Assembly: GCF_900114845.1 (NCBI RefSeq)
Contig: NZ_FOUK01000003.1
Location: 434,001 to 498,000, forward strand
Reading direction: 5' to 3'
Length of the DNA stretch: 64,000 bases
Source: Pimelobacter simplex
Lineage (GTDB): Bacteria > Actinomycetota > Actinomycetes > Propionibacteriales > Nocardioidaceae
The translations under genes were made by a program, and so were the position numbers. The notes beneath the pieces were generated by a model. It did no database searches, was not told the origin of the DNA, and saw nothing but the letters and a program-made list of their open reading frames with translations. This document shows, piece after piece, positions 19,186-28,316 of this stretch (within the stretch, counting starts at the first letter, position 1; each line of letters begins with the position of its first letter).

Positions 19186-19719
19186 CTATCGCCAGGCGGC
19201 GGCGAGGAGGTCGCGGGTCTCGCCCAGCAGCTGCGGGAGCGTCTTGGTGCCGCCGATCACCGTCATGAAGTTCGCGTCCCCCGACCAGCGCGGGACCACG
19301 TGCTGGTGCAGGTGTCCCGACAGCGAGCCGCCGGCCGCTCCCCCGAGGTTCAGCCCGACGTTGAACGCGTGCGGCTGGGAGACCTCGCGGATCGTGCGCA
19401 GCGCCGCCTTGGTCAGCGCGGTCACCTCGTCGGTCTCGGCGTCGTCGAGGTCGAGGTAGTCGGCGACGTGCCGGTAGGGCAGCACCATCAGGTGGCCCGG
19501 GTTGTAGGGGTAGAGGTTGAGCACGACGTACGCCGTCTCTCCGCGCACCACGACCAGCTCGTCGTCGGTGGACGTCGCCGGGTCGCGGGTGATCCGGCAG
19601 AACGGGCACGACGGGCGCGGGTCGACGTGGGCCGGCCGGTCGGCCTCTCCCTCCTCGCCCCGCACGTAGGCCATCCGGTGGGGCGTCCAGAGACGCTCCA
19701 GGCCGTCGGGCCCGTTCAC
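19186..19719 (-). CDS. HIT-family Ap4A phosphorylase-like protein
   Basis: 177 aa. Histidine-triad motif SGHLHQHVVPRW with zinc-type Cys pair CPFC near the N-terminus and GLNLGGAAGGS before the triad. Context (between thrS/TetR and pgsA) matches M. tuberculosis Rv2613c, a diadenosine-tetraphosphate phosphorylase. GTG 19719 overlaps the TetR stop by 4 nt and removes an implausible basic extension. Confidence 0.85.
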   Translation of the reverse strand: MNGPDGLERLWTPHRMAYVRGEEGEADRPAHVDPRPSCPFCRITRDPATSTDDELVVVRGETAYVVLNLYPYNPGHLMVLPYRHVADYLDLDDAETDEVTALTKAALRTIREVSQPHAFNVGLNLGGAAGGSLSGHLHQHVVPRWSGDANFMTVIGGTKTLPQLLGETRDLLAAAWR

Positions 19720-20441
19720 TCGTCGCCCCCGGGCTGCAGGGCCTGGAGCAGGTCGGAGACCGGCAGGTCGGGCAGGTTGAGCCCGCGGGAGAGCGCCATG
19801 CCGTTGATCTGGAGCCAGATCGACTCGGACAGGATGTTGATGCACGCGTCGATGCCGGGCTGGCGCACGTCGCGCTCGAGCCAGCGCCGCACGGCCGCGA
19901 AGACCGCGCCGATCATGCCGAACACCCAGGGGTCGAGCGCGGCCTTGTCGTCCTCGCTCAGCTCGACGCCCAGCGCGGCGACGACGATCGCCATGATCCC
20001 CTCGATGCCCTCGGCGACCTGCTCGACCGCCTGGCCCAGCGGGCTCGGTCCCCAGCCGGACAGGTCGCGCTCGGCGAACCAGTAGAGCGTGGGGTGCGCC
20101 TCGGCCCAGCGGATGAAGCTGCCGACGATGCGGTGGATGATCTGGTCCGGCGTGCCGTCGTACGAGAGGGCGGGCAGGAGCTCGTTGCCGACGTTCTCGC
20201 AGATCTGGCGCTGCACGGCGCGGTCGAGGTCGGAGCGGTCCTCGAAGTGCCGGTAGATCACCGTGCGGCTCATGCTCGCCTCGTCGGCGACGGCCTGCAC
20301 CTGGACGTCCTCACCGGGTGCCTGGCGCTCCAGGACGGCGATCGCAGCGTCGATGATCACCTGGCGGCGCACCTGGTTGTGCTCCTGCCAGCGCCGGCGC
20401 CGTCCGTCGAGCACCTCGGGGGCGACGTCGTCCGAAGTCAT
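19716..20441 (-). CDS. TetR/AcrR family transcriptional regulator
   Basis: 241 aa. N-terminal helix-turn-helix (RQVIIDAAIAVLERQAPGEDV...SMSRTVIYRHFEDRSDL, about residues 25-75), then a helical ligand domain. ATG 20441 follows GAGAAGG; a TTG two codons upstream is less likely. Coupled to the HIT gene by a 4-nt overlap. Ligand and targets are unknown; a role in lipid metabolism is possible from the neighbours but not shown. Confidence 0.85.
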   Translation of the reverse strand: MTSDDVAPEVLDGRRRRWQEHNQVRRQVIIDAAIAVLERQAPGEDVQVQAVADEASMSRTVIYRHFEDRSDLDRAVQRQICENVGNELLPALSYDGTPDQIIHRIVGSFIRWAEAHPTLYWFAERDLSGWGPSPLGQAVEQVAEGIEGIMAIVVAALGVELSEDDKAALDPWVFGMIGAVFAAVRRWLERDVRQPGIDACINILSESIWLQINGMALSRGLNLPDLPVSDLLQALQPGGDE

Positions 20442-20478
20442 TGGCAAACCTTCTCATGTCCTCCCGGCACGGCCGGGC

Positions 20479-21477
20479 TCAGGCGAAGCGGTGGAACCAG
20501 CGGCCGAGGTCGGCGGCGACCCCGTCACAGGTGACGTTCTGGTCGCGCTGCGCCTCGACCCACTGGCCGAGCACGGCCGGGCCGCCCTGGATCGACCAGT
20601 CGTCGCCGCAGCGGCGCAGCGCCTCGGCGCGCGAGGTCTGCCCGGCGGCCCGCCACTCGGGCACACCGCCGAGGGTGAGGTCGCCGACGACGGTGCGGTA
20701 GAGGTGGGGCGTCGAGTAGACGCCGATCTGGAAGCCGGCGTCGACGTAGCCGCGCGCCGCGCCCTCGATCACGGCCGCGTTGGCGGCGAGGTCGGTGCTC
20801 CACGAGAACAGCGGCACCGGCTCGACGTCGATCCACACGATGGGGCTGACCAGGCCGACCTGGCCCATCGTGCCCACGTTGAAGCGCGCCTGCTGGTAGC
20901 CGACGTTCTGGAGCCGCCCGGTCTTGGTCGACGCGTCGTAGGGACCGTCGGCGCCGTACTCGTCGAACTGGGCCTTGCTCGGGTAGCTCGACACGGCGTA
21001 GACGGAGACGAGGACGTCGTTCTGCTTGACCCAGGCGACCTGGTCGGCGAGGCACGGGTTGGGCGTGAAGCCCGGTCCGTTGGTGAGCCCGAGGACGACG
21101 TACTCGGCCTCGGGCAGCGGCATCGGCAGCCCCTGGCCTTGCTTCTGCGGGATGCCGACGCCCTTGGGGCACTGCGGCCAGCTCACGTCGCCGCCGAGGA
21201 CGTTGCCGTCGCGCGGGGCGATCGTGCTGCCCGCGCCGCGCTCGGAGGCCAGGTCGCCGGCCCGCTCCTCGGCCATCTTGGCCAGGTCGCCGGCGTCGGT
21301 GCCCGGGTCGCCGGCGTCGCCGCCGGGCAGGGCCGCGTCGGTGCTCGCGGCCACGCTCGGCGTGGGCGTCGGCGGGCGCGAGGGCGCCGCCGACTCGTCC
21401 CCTCCGCCGCAGCCCGCCAGCACCGCCGTCGCGAGGACGGCGGCGCCGGCGAGCGCGGTGCGGCGCAAGGGGGTCAT
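20479..21477 (-). CDS. Lipoprotein with glycoside-hydrolase-like domain
   Basis: 332 aa. Lipobox LAGC (signal-peptidase II site) at about residues 20-23, a Pro/Ser/Asp-rich linker, then a domain from about residue 95 starting GGDVSWPQCPKG. The pattern GGDVSWPQC ... IVWIDVEPVPLFSW ... GVYSTPHLYR resembles the TIM-barrel of DUF1906/GH25-like proteins, with the acidic pair in IDVEP in the catalytic position. Starts 3 nt after thrS. Cell-wall hydrolysis is a guess; catalytic activity is not certain. Confidence 0.7.
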   Translation of the reverse strand: MTPLRRTALAGAAVLATAVLAGCGGGDESAAPSRPPTPTPSVAASTDAALPGGDAGDPGTDAGDLAKMAEERAGDLASERGAGSTIAPRDGNVLGGDVSWPQCPKGVGIPQKQGQGLPMPLPEAEYVVLGLTNGPGFTPNPCLADQVAWVKQNDVLVSVYAVSSYPSKAQFDEYGADGPYDASTKTGRLQNVGYQQARFNVGTMGQVGLVSPIVWIDVEPVPLFSWSTDLAANAAVIEGAARGYVDAGFQIGVYSTPHLYRTVVGDLTLGGVPEWRAAGQTSRAEALRRCGDDWSIQGGPAVLGQWVEAQRDQNVTCDGVAADLGRWFHRFA

Positions 21478-21480
21478 GCC

Positions 21481-23463
21481 CTAGACCTGCTCGTGGCTCG
21501 CCACGGCCGCGACGACGCGCTCGATCGCCTCGGCGATCGGGACGCCGTTGTCCTGGCGCCCGTCGCGGTAGCGGAAGCTGACCGCGCCCTTCTCGACGTC
21601 CTCACCGCCGGCGATGAGCATGAAGGGGATCTTCTGCAGCTGCGCGTTGCGGATCTTCTTCTGGAACCTGTCGTCGGACTCGTCGACCTCGACCCGGACG
21701 CCCCGCTTCTTGAGCTGGTCGGTGATCTCGTACAGGTAGTCGGTGAAGGCGTCCGCGACCGGGATCCCGACCACCTGCACCGGCGCGAGCCACGGAGGGA
21801 AGGCACCCGCGTAGTGCTCGACGAGGACGCCGAGGAAGCGCTCGATCGAGCCGAACTTGGCGGAGTGGATCATCACCGGCTGCTGCTTGGTGCCGTCGGA
21901 CGAGGTGTACTCGAGGCCGAAGCGCGCGGGCTGGTTGAAGTCGTACTGGACGGTGCCCATCTGCCACGTCCGGCCGATGGCGTCCTTGGCCTGGACCGAG
22001 ATCTTGGGGCCGTAGAAGGCGGCGCCGCCCGGGTCCGGGACCAGCTCGAGGCCGGTCTCGGCAGCGACGTCCTCGAGCACCTTGGTCGCGGTCGCCCAGT
22101 CCTCGTCGGAGCCGACGAACTTGTCGGGCTTGGCGTCGTCGCGGGTCGACAGCTCGAGGTAGAAGTCGTCGAGACCGAAGTCCTTGAGGACGCCGAGCAT
22201 GAACGACAGCAGGTGCTTGACCTCGGCCGGCGCCTGCTCCGGGGTGCAGTAGGAGTGGGAGTCGTCCTGGGCGAAGCCGCGCACCCGGGTCAGGCCGTGG
22301 ATGACGCCGGACTTCTCGTAGCGGTAGACGGAGCCGAACTCGAACAGGCGCAGCGGCAGCTCGCGGTAGGAGCGCCCGCGGCTGCTGAAGATCAGGTTGT
22401 GCATCGGGCAGTTCATCGCCTTGAGCTGGTAGTTCGCGCCCTCGAACTCCATCGGCGGGAACATCGTGTCGGCGTAGTACGGCAGGTGCCCCGAGGTGTG
22501 GAACAGGCCGTCCTTGGAGATGTGCGGCGTGCCGACGTAGGAGAAGCCCTCCTCGATGTGCCGCTGGCGGACGTAGTCCTCCATCTCGCGCTTGATCACG
22601 CCACCCTTGGGGTGGAACACCGGCAGCCCGGACCCGATCTCGTCGGGGAAGCTGAACAGGTCGAGCTCGCGGCCCAGCTTGCGGTGGTCACGGCGCTCGG
22701 CCTCCTCGAGCCGGTGCAGGTGCTCGTCGAGCGCCTCCTTGCTCGGCCAGGCGGTGCCGTAGATGCGCTGGAGCTGCTTGTTCTTCTCGTCGCCGCGCCA
22801 GTAGGCCGCGGCGCTGCGCATCAGCTTGAACGCCGGGATCCGCTTGGTGGTGGGCAGGTGCGGCCCCCGGCAGAGGTCCTTCCAGGCCACCTCGCCCTTG
22901 CGGTTGATGTTGTCGTAGATGGTCAGCTCGCCGGCGCCGACCTCGGCGCTCGCACCCTCGGCCGCATCGGCGGCGTTGCCCTTGAGGCCGATCAGCTCGA
23001 CCTTGTAGGGCTCGTCGGCCAGCTCGACGAGGGCGTCCTCGTCGGTGGTGACCCGGCGGTCGAAGCGCTGGTTCTCCTTGACGATCTTGCGCATCGCGGA
23101 CTCGAGCTTGACCAGGTCCTCGGGGACGAACGGGGTCGCCACGTCGAAGTCGTAGTAGAAGCCGTCCTGGATCGGCGGGCCGATGCCGAGCTTGGCGTCG
23201 GGGAAGACCTGCTGCACGGCCTGCGCCAGCACGTGGGCGGTCGAGTGCCGCAGGATGTCGAGGCCGTCGGGGCTGTCGATGGCGACCCCCTCGACCTCGT
23301 CGCCGTCGGCGAGCTCGTAGGACAGGTCCTTGAGCTGGCCCGCGACCCGTGCGGCGATGACGTCGGCGTCGTCCCGGAACAGCTCCCAGGCCTTGGTGCC
23401 CGTCGTGACGGTCGACTCCTGGCGCGCATCGGCGGACAGTACGACGACCTTGATGTCGGACAC
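21481..23463 (-). CDS. thrS: Threonyl-tRNA synthetase
   Basis: 660 aa. N-terminal TGS domain, the second additional (editing) domain with [19 protein letters not shown], catalytic core with [10 protein letters not shown] and motif 2 region [15 protein letters not shown]-terminal anticodon-binding domain ([16 protein letters not shown]). GTG 23463 ([11 protein letters not shown]) is chosen because AGGGAG precedes it and it starts the TGS domain; a longer frame to 23598 overlaps dps. Confidence 0.96.
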   Translation of the reverse strand: MSDIKVVVLSADARQESTVTTGTKAWELFRDDADVIAARVAGQLKDLSYELADGDEVEGVAIDSPDGLDILRHSTAHVLAQAVQQVFPDAKLGIGPPIQDGFYYDFDVATPFVPEDLVKLESAMRKIVKENQRFDRRVTTDEDALVELADEPYKVELIGLKGNAADAAEGASAEVGAGELTIYDNINRKGEVAWKDLCRGPHLPTTKRIPAFKLMRSAAAYWRGDEKNKQLQRIYGTAWPSKEALDEHLHRLEEAERRDHRKLGRELDLFSFPDEIGSGLPVFHPKGGVIKREMEDYVRQRHIEEGFSYVGTPHISKDGLFHTSGHLPYYADTMFPPMEFEGANYQLKAMNCPMHNLIFSSRGRSYRELPLRLFEFGSVYRYEKSGVIHGLTRVRGFAQDDSHSYCTPEQAPAEVKHLLSFMLGVLKDFGLDDFYLELSTRDDAKPDKFVGSDEDWATATKVLEDVAAETGLELVPDPGGAAFYGPKISVQAKDAIGRTWQMGTVQYDFNQPARFGLEYTSSDGTKQQPVMIHSAKFGSIERFLGVLVEHYAGAFPPWLAPVQVVGIPVADAFTDYLYEITDQLKKRGVRVEVDESDDRFQKKIRNAQLQKIPFMLIAGGEDVEKGAVSFRYRDGRQDNGVPIAEAIERVVAAVASHEQV

Positions 23464-23596
23464 GGAGGTGCTCCCTTGGCGCAGTGATGGGCGCGGCCGG
23501 CCGGCCGCGTGACGATCGTACCGAGCCGGGCAGGGCCCGTGCGCGGGAGTAAGAGGTTGGACGTTTGAGGTCGCCGCGATCGCGTACCGATGGTCC

Positions 23597-24151
23597 ATGA
23601 ACTCAACCCCCGCCCTCCACTACACGACGCCCGGACTCGACGAGGCGACCGCGCAGCGCGTGGTCGCGCTCCTGCAGAGCCGGCTCGACGCCTGCACCGA
23701 CCTCCACCTCACGCTCAAGCACGTGCACTGGAACGTGGTCGGCCCCCACTTCATCGCCGTCCACGAGATGCTCGACCCCCAGGTCGACGCGGTGCGCGGG
23801 TTCGCCGACGACCTGGCCGAGCGGATCGCCACCCTCGGCGGATCACCCCAGGGCACCCCGGGCGCGCTCGTCGCCGCGCGGACCTGGGACGACTACGCGA
23901 TCGGCCGGGCCAGCACCCAGGAGCACCTCGGCGCGCTCGACCTCGTCTACCAGGGCGTGATCACCACCTACCGCGAGGGCATCGCCGAGCTCGACGACCT
24001 CGACCTGGTCACCCAGGACATGTTCATCGCGCAGACCGAGCAGCTCGAGCTCTTCCACTGGTTCGTCCGCGCCCACCTCGAGGACAAGGGCGGCCGGCTC
24101 AGCACCGAGGGCGCCCGCAGCGAGACCGACGCGGCTCGCGCCGCCGGCTGA
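23597..24151 (+). CDS. dps: Dps family ferritin-like DNA-protecting protein
   Basis: 184 aa. Four-helix ferritin-like fold with the Dps ferroxidase signature [21 protein letters not shown] and a following ERIATLGG. The C-terminal helix [15 protein letters not shown] is typical. Dodecameric iron storage and DNA protection in stress or stationary phase. Divergent from thrS, convergent with the DUF4232 lipoprotein gene. Confidence 0.92.
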   Translation: MNSTPALHYTTPGLDEATAQRVVALLQSRLDACTDLHLTLKHVHWNVVGPHFIAVHEMLDPQVDAVRGFADDLAERIATLGGSPQGTPGALVAARTWDDYAIGRASTQEHLGALDLVYQGVITTYREGIAELDDLDLVTQDMFIAQTEQLELFHWFVRAHLEDKGGRLSTEGARSETDAARAAG

Positions 24152-24174
24152 GACCCCGGGCTCCTGGCCACTCG

Positions 24175-24202
24175 CCACGCGGCCGCTCAGGCGGCCGCGT
24201 GG
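24175..24202. terminator. Hairpin shared by dps and the DUF4232 gene
   Basis: Perfect 12-bp arms (24175-24186 and 24191-24202), loop TCAG. The loop holds the stop codon of the minus-strand lipoprotein gene, so the terminator for dps overlaps the end of that coding region. Confidence 0.7.
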
Positions 24203-24813
24203 TAGGGCTCGACCTCGAGCAGCTCGATCGACCGGCTCGCGCAGCCGGTGGTCGGGTGGGCCGCGTAGAGCGAGTGCGTCTCGTTGGGCGGGTAGACCCG
24301 CAGTCCGTCGACGGCGACCGGGTCGCAGTCGGCCCGCGAGTAGTTCTCGGCCCGGGTCTCGCGCAGCACCTGGACCGCCGCCTCGCCCGGCTCGAGCGTC
24401 AACGTCAGCACGTGGTCGGCGTCGACCCGCCTCGCGGGCGCGCCGATCTGGCTGCCGTCGCCGCTCCCCACGTACGACACCCCACCGAAGCCACCCGTCG
24501 TGCACGGGCTGTCGCTGCTGTTGGTCAGCACGATCTCGGTGTACTGCGAGCCCGCCGCGCCACCGCCCTTCGCCGGCCGCACGAGCAACGACAGCTGTGC
24601 CGCCGTGCACGCCTGCGGACCCGCCGCCGACTCGCTCGCGCCCGCGCTCATCCTCTCGCTGCTGGTCCCGCTGCCCGGCGTGCCGGAGCCGGTGGACGAC
24701 GTACCGGGCTGGGGCGTGGCGTCCCCGCCGTCGTCGGTACCGCAGGCACTGACGGCCAGGGCGAGAGCGAACGTCAGGCCCGCCAGCAGGGCGAGCCGGT
24801 GGGTGGACCTCAT
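24187..24813 (-). CDS. DUF4232 lipoprotein
   Basis: 208 aa. Signal peptide with lipobox VSAC (about residues 21-24), a Ser/Thr/Gly-rich linker, then a DUF4232-type beta domain beginning ACTAAQLSLLVRPAKGGG with conserved PCTTGGFGGVSYVG and EPYHAA end. Two pairs of Cys suggest disulfides on the outer face of the membrane. ATG 24813. Function of the family is unknown. Confidence 0.78.
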   Translation of the reverse strand: MRSTHRLALLAGLTFALALAVSACGTDDGGDATPQPGTSSTGSGTPGSGTSSERMSAGASESAAGPQACTAAQLSLLVRPAKGGGAAGSQYTEIVLTNSSDSPCTTGGFGGVSYVGSGDGSQIGAPARRVDADHVLTLTLEPGEAAVQVLRETRAENYSRADCDPVAVDGLRVYPPNETHSLYAAHPTTGCASRSIELLEVEPYHAAA

Positions 24814-24854
24814 GTCTCCCGACGGTAGCGCGCGGCCCGAGACGTCCCAGCGCC

Positions 24855-25601
24855 TCAGCCCTCGGCGGCGTAGGCCCCGGGCGTGCTGCCGAACGTGCGC
24901 CGGAAGACGTCGATGAAGGCGCTCGCGGACGACCAGCCGCACCGGTGCGCGACGGTGGTGACGGGGGTGCCCTCGGCCAGCAGCACCAGCGCGAGGTGCA
25001 GGCGCAGCTGGGTCCGCCACTGCGGGAAGGTCAGGCCGAGGTCGGCACGGAACAGGCGGGAGAGCGTGCGGTCGCTGGCGCCCACCACCCGGCCCAGATC
25101 GGCCAGCGTCCGGTCGTCGCCCGGGTCGTCCTGCAGGAGGCCGCACACCGCCCGGAGCACCGGGTGCGTGGGCACCGGCAGGTGCAGCGGCTGCTGCGGC
25201 GAGACCCGGAGCTGGTCGAGGAGGACGGCGCGCAGCCGCCTGCGTGCGGGAGTGTCGACGTCGTCGTCCTGGGTGTAGGCGACGATCAGCTCGCGCAGCA
25301 GCGGGCCGACGCCGAGCACCGCCGGCGAGCTCAGGTCCAGCGGGTTGACCGTCGTCGGCAGGCCGAGGAAGTGCAGCTCCACGCGGCCGTGCGCCCGGTG
25401 CGCGTGGACCGTCCCGGCCGGGACCCAGATCGCGCGGGTGGCCGGGGCGACCCAGGTGCCGCGGTCGGTGAGCACGGAGACCACGCCGTGGCCGGCGTAC
25501 GCGATCTGGTGGTCCTCGTGCCGGTGCGCGTCGATGTGCCCCCCGGCCGCGAGCGAGCGGGTCACGGTGGGCGCGATCGGGGTGTGGCGGATCTCCGTCA
25601 T
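24855..25601 (-). CDS. AraC family regulator with cupin domain
   Basis: 248 aa. N-terminal cupin-like sensor (GGHIDAHRHEDHQIAYAGHG and PAGTVHAHRAHG supply metal-binding-type His residues) and C-terminal double helix-turn-helix (LADLGRVVGASDRTLSRLF and VAHRCGWSSASAFIDVFRR). ATG 25601 gives the cupin at the N-terminus. Divergent from the MFS gene 53 nt away, so it probably controls that transporter. Confidence 0.88.
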   Translation of the reverse strand: MTEIRHTPIAPTVTRSLAAGGHIDAHRHEDHQIAYAGHGVVSVLTDRGTWVAPATRAIWVPAGTVHAHRAHGRVELHFLGLPTTVNPLDLSSPAVLGVGPLLRELIVAYTQDDDVDTPARRRLRAVLLDQLRVSPQQPLHLPVPTHPVLRAVCGLLQDDPGDDRTLADLGRVVGASDRTLSRLFRADLGLTFPQWRTQLRLHLALVLLAEGTPVTTVAHRCGWSSASAFIDVFRRTFGSTPGAYAAEG

Positions 25602-25654
25602 CGATTGGCAGAGTATCGGAAGCGGGCCACCGTTCCGGCGACCCACGATGAGGC

Positions 25655-26840
25655 GTGACCTCTCCACGATCCATCGGACTCCTCGCCTTCGGGCACGCCT
25701 GCGTCGACGTCTACCAAGGAGCGGTGGCCGCCCTGGTGCCGTTCTTCATCGCCGAGCGGGACTACACCTACGCCGCCGCGTCGGGCATCGTGCTCGCCGC
25801 CTCGCTGCTCTCGTCGATCGCCCAGCCGGTCTTCGGCGCGCTGACCGACCGGTGGGCGCTGCCGTGGCTGGTGCCGGTCAGCACCTTCGTCGGCGGTGTC
25901 GGCATCGCGCTGAGCGGCGTCGGCGGCTCGTACGCGCTGACCCTCGGGTTCGCCGCCGTATCGGGGATCGGCGTGGCCGCCTACCACCCGGAGTCGGCGC
26001 GTCTCGCGCGGATCGCGAGCGCCGGCAGCCACCGGGCGATGGCGCTCTTCTCGACCGGCGGCAACATCGGCTTCGCCCTGGCGCCGCTCCTGGTCGCCGC
26101 CTTCGTCGCCACCGGCGGTCTCGCCCTGACGCCCCTGCTCGTGCTGCCGGCACTCGCCGGCATTCGCCGTCACCCTGCCCGTGCTCACCGCGCTCGCCCG
26201 CGACCGGACCGCCGGCGGCACCGACCACCTGCCGACCGGCGACGACGACATCCCGGCGTTCGTCCGCCTCTCGCTCGCCGTCGTCTTCCGCTCCATCGCC
26301 TTCGTCGGGCTCAGCACCTTCATCGCGCTCTTCGCCCAGCAGCGCCTCGGCGGGAGCTCGACGGCCGGCACCGCCGCCCTCTTCGTGCTCTACGCCGGCG
26401 GCATCGTCGGCTCCCTGGCCGGCGGCTCGCTCGCGCACCGCTGGGACCGGGTCAGCGTGTCGCGGTGGTCGTACGGCCTGAGCACCCTCGCCGTCGCCGG
26501 CGTCGTCTGGGTGCCGGGACCGCTGATGTACGTCTTCGTCGCGCTGACCTCGATCGGCCTCTACGTCCCGTTCTCGCTGCAGGTGACGCTCGGCCAGGAC
26601 TACCTGCCCTCGCGGGTCGGCACCGCCAGCGGCATCACCCTCGGCCTGACCGTCAGCATCGGCGGCCTGGCCAGTCCCGCCATCGGCGCCCTGGCCGACG
26701 CCACCAGTCTCCAGACCGCGCTCGCGCCCCTGGTCCTGATGCCGCTGCTGACCTGGGCGCTCTACCGGACCCTGACCGATCCGGCCCCGCCGCAGCAGCC
26801 CGCCGCGGCCGCACCCGCGCACTCCCCCGCGGCGCCCTGA
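25655..26840 (+). pseudogene. MFS transporter gene split by a frameshift
   Basis: The first part (from GTG 25655) encodes membrane helices of an MFS protein like the fosmidomycin-resistance (Fsr) type, through LTPLLVLPALAG. At about 26151-26165 one extra base shifts the frame; the remaining helices (AFAVTLPVLTALARDR through a Pro/Ala-rich tail) continue in the next frame to the stop at 26838-26840. Removing one G in the run near 26159 restores a protein of about 395 aa with 12 helices. Both halves keep MFS-like hydrophobicity and no other damage is seen, so this is a recent mutation or a sequencing error. Confidence 0.78.
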
Positions 26841-26857
26841 GGACCGGCCCGGGAAAG

Positions 26858-26902
26858 GCTCAGGCCCCTGGTCTGCCGTGCTGGCAGGTCAGGGGCCTGA
26901 GC
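26858..26902. terminator. Two-part stem terminator after tRNA-Val(CAC)
   Basis: 13-bp outer arms (26858-26870, 26890-26902) enclosing a 5-bp inner stem (CTGCC/GGCAG) with loop GTGCT. It begins 7 nt beyond the tRNA 3' end on the minus strand and 17 nt after the MFS stop on the plus strand, so it can serve both. Confidence 0.8.
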
Positions 26903-26909
26903 TCTCCGG

Positions 26910-26981
26910 TGGGCGATACTGGGTTCGAACCAGTGACCTCTTCGGTGTGAACGAAGCGCGCTACCACTGCGCCAATCGCCC
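26910..26981 (-). tRNA. tRNA-Val (anticodon CAC)
   Basis: Complete cloverleaf: acceptor GGGCGAT/ATCGCCC, D arm, anticodon stem CTTCG/CGAAG with loop TTCACAC (anticodon CAC), T arm with GGTTCGAACCC, discriminator A; CCA not encoded. Differs from the tRNA-Val(GAC) at 34125 at only a few positions. Confidence 0.96.
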
Positions 26982-27053
26982 GGAGCGGAGCCCGAAGGAA
27001 CCGCGGTCGGAGACTCTAACCTATCCCCCGCGCGCGGCTCTCATCCGGGGCGC

Positions 27054-27665
27054 TCACCCGGGTCGTTCGCACGCGCGGACCTCGGGCGGGCAGATGAGGA
27101 AGCCGGTCGACGTCGAGGTCCGGTACCGCCGGCCGCCGCTGGTGTAGGTGAGCTCGCTGCGAGGCCAGAACCAGTGGCCGTCGACGTCGACCGCGACCAC
27201 GTAGAGGACCTCGACGGTCGCGCCAGGGGCGAGCACGTAGCCCTCGAGCGGAACTGCGTCGTCGGCGAAACGCTCGACGGGCCAGTCCGGCGCGGCGCCG
27301 AGGTAGTCCGCGCCGGCCGGGGTGTCGCGGACCAGGACCTGCACCACGCGGGCGCCGCCGTCGGCCACCTCGTCGGAGGGCCCGGTGAGCCGGGCACCGC
27401 GAAGGACGGCCGGCCGGTCGCCGTGGTTCGTGACCCCGAGCAGGCCGAACACCGGGCGCTGACCGGCACCGGCCAGGGCGTAGGCCCAGGCGGTGCCCTC
27501 CGTGCCCTCGGTGTCGAACCTCACCGGACCGGGCCGCGTGGCGGCCCATCCCACGCCGGCCAGGACCATGAGGACGACGGCACCGGCCAGGGCAGCAGCC
27601 ATCCTGACCCGCGGCCGCCGCCTCGCCTCGCCGCTCCTCGCGGCGGGCGATCTCGCTGTCGACAT
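27054..27665 (-). CDS. Membrane-anchored secreted protein, paralogue 1 of a tandem pair
   Basis: 203 aa of unknown function. Basic N-terminus, one hydrophobic helix (MAAALAGAVVLMVLAGVGWAA, about residues 23-43), then an extracytoplasmic beta-rich domain. It shares with the next gene the motifs LGVTNHGDRPAVL, LTGPSDEV, VPLEGYVLAPGATVEVL and the C-terminal TSTGFLICPPEV-x2-C. ATG 27665 follows GGTGGAG and is preferred to an ATG 13 codons upstream. Confidence 0.75.
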   Translation of the reverse strand: MSTARSPAARSGEARRRPRVRMAAALAGAVVLMVLAGVGWAATRPGPVRFDTEGTEGTAWAYALAGAGQRPVFGLLGVTNHGDRPAVLRGARLTGPSDEVADGGARVVQVLVRDTPAGADYLGAAPDWPVERFADDAVPLEGYVLAPGATVEVLYVVAVDVDGHWFWPRSELTYTSGGRRYRTSTSTGFLICPPEVRACERPG

Positions 27666-27741
27666 GGGCTCCACCGTCCGGATGCGCGACCCCGCCGTCA
27701 ACACCGTCGTCCCGGACGGTTCGCGAATCGTCGAGGGATCA

Positions 27742-28311
27742 TCAAGCGGGCGGGTCGCAGGACCGCTCGACGCCGGGCGGACAGATCAGGAAGCCGGTCG
27801 AGGTCCGGTCGGTGTAGCCGATCCCGTCGATGGTGTAGCGCACCTCCGTGCGCGGCCAGTACCAGTGTCCGACGTCGTCGACCGTCAGGACGAAGAGCAC
27901 CTCGACCGTGGCAGCCGGCGCCAGCTCGTACCCCTCCAGCGGCACGGTGCCGTCGCCGTAGTGCTCGTAGGGCCACGGTGCCGCGGCGACGTAGTCGTCG
28001 TCCGCGGAGACGTCGCGGACCAGCACCTCCGCGACCCGGGCGCCGTCGGCGACGACCTCGTCGGACGGACCGGTGAGATCCGCCCGGGCGAGGACGGCGG
28101 GGCGGTCACCGTGGTTGGTGAGGCCGAGCATGCCGAAGACCACCTGGTGGCCGGCGGCGGCCCTCATGAAGGCCCACTGGTCGACGCCGTCGGGAGCGTC
28201 GAAACGGACCGGTCCGGCCGCCGTCCCGGGTCTGTCGCTGCACGCTCCGAGAAGCGCGAGCAGGCAGAGTGCCGCGACGGCGACCGCACGGGTCAGGTGA
28301 GGACGTGCCAC
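27742..28311 (-). CDS. Lipoprotein, paralogue 2 of a tandem pair
   Basis: 189 aa, unknown function. Lipobox LGAC (about residues 20-23) after the hydrophobic stretch AVAVAALCLLALLG, then the same domain as its neighbour: LGLTNHGDRPAVL, LTGPSDEVVADGARV, VPLEGYELAPAATVEVL, TSTGFLICPPGV. GTG 28311 is the likely start, 5 nt after the stop of the larger secreted protein gene; longer frames overlap it. The Shine-Dalgarno is weak. Confidence 0.72.
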   Translation of the reverse strand: MARPHLTRAVAVAALCLLALLGACSDRPGTAAGPVRFDAPDGVDQWAFMRAAAGHQVVFGMLGLTNHGDRPAVLARADLTGPSDEVVADGARVAEVLVRDVSADDDYVAAAPWPYEHYGDGTVPLEGYELAPAATVEVLFVLTVDDVGHWYWPRTEVRYTIDGIGYTDRTSTGFLICPPGVERSCDPPA

Positions 28312-28316
28312 GCGCG

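Noticed and set aside
20263..23487. 1074-codon plus-strand frame opposite the lipoprotein and thrS
   Set aside because: Same reason; thrS explains the region completely.
23464..23596. T-box riboswitch upstream of thrS
   Set aside because: Only a GC-rich spacer with no specifier-loop or T-box-like TGGNACCGCG element, and T-boxes are rare for thrS in actinobacteria.
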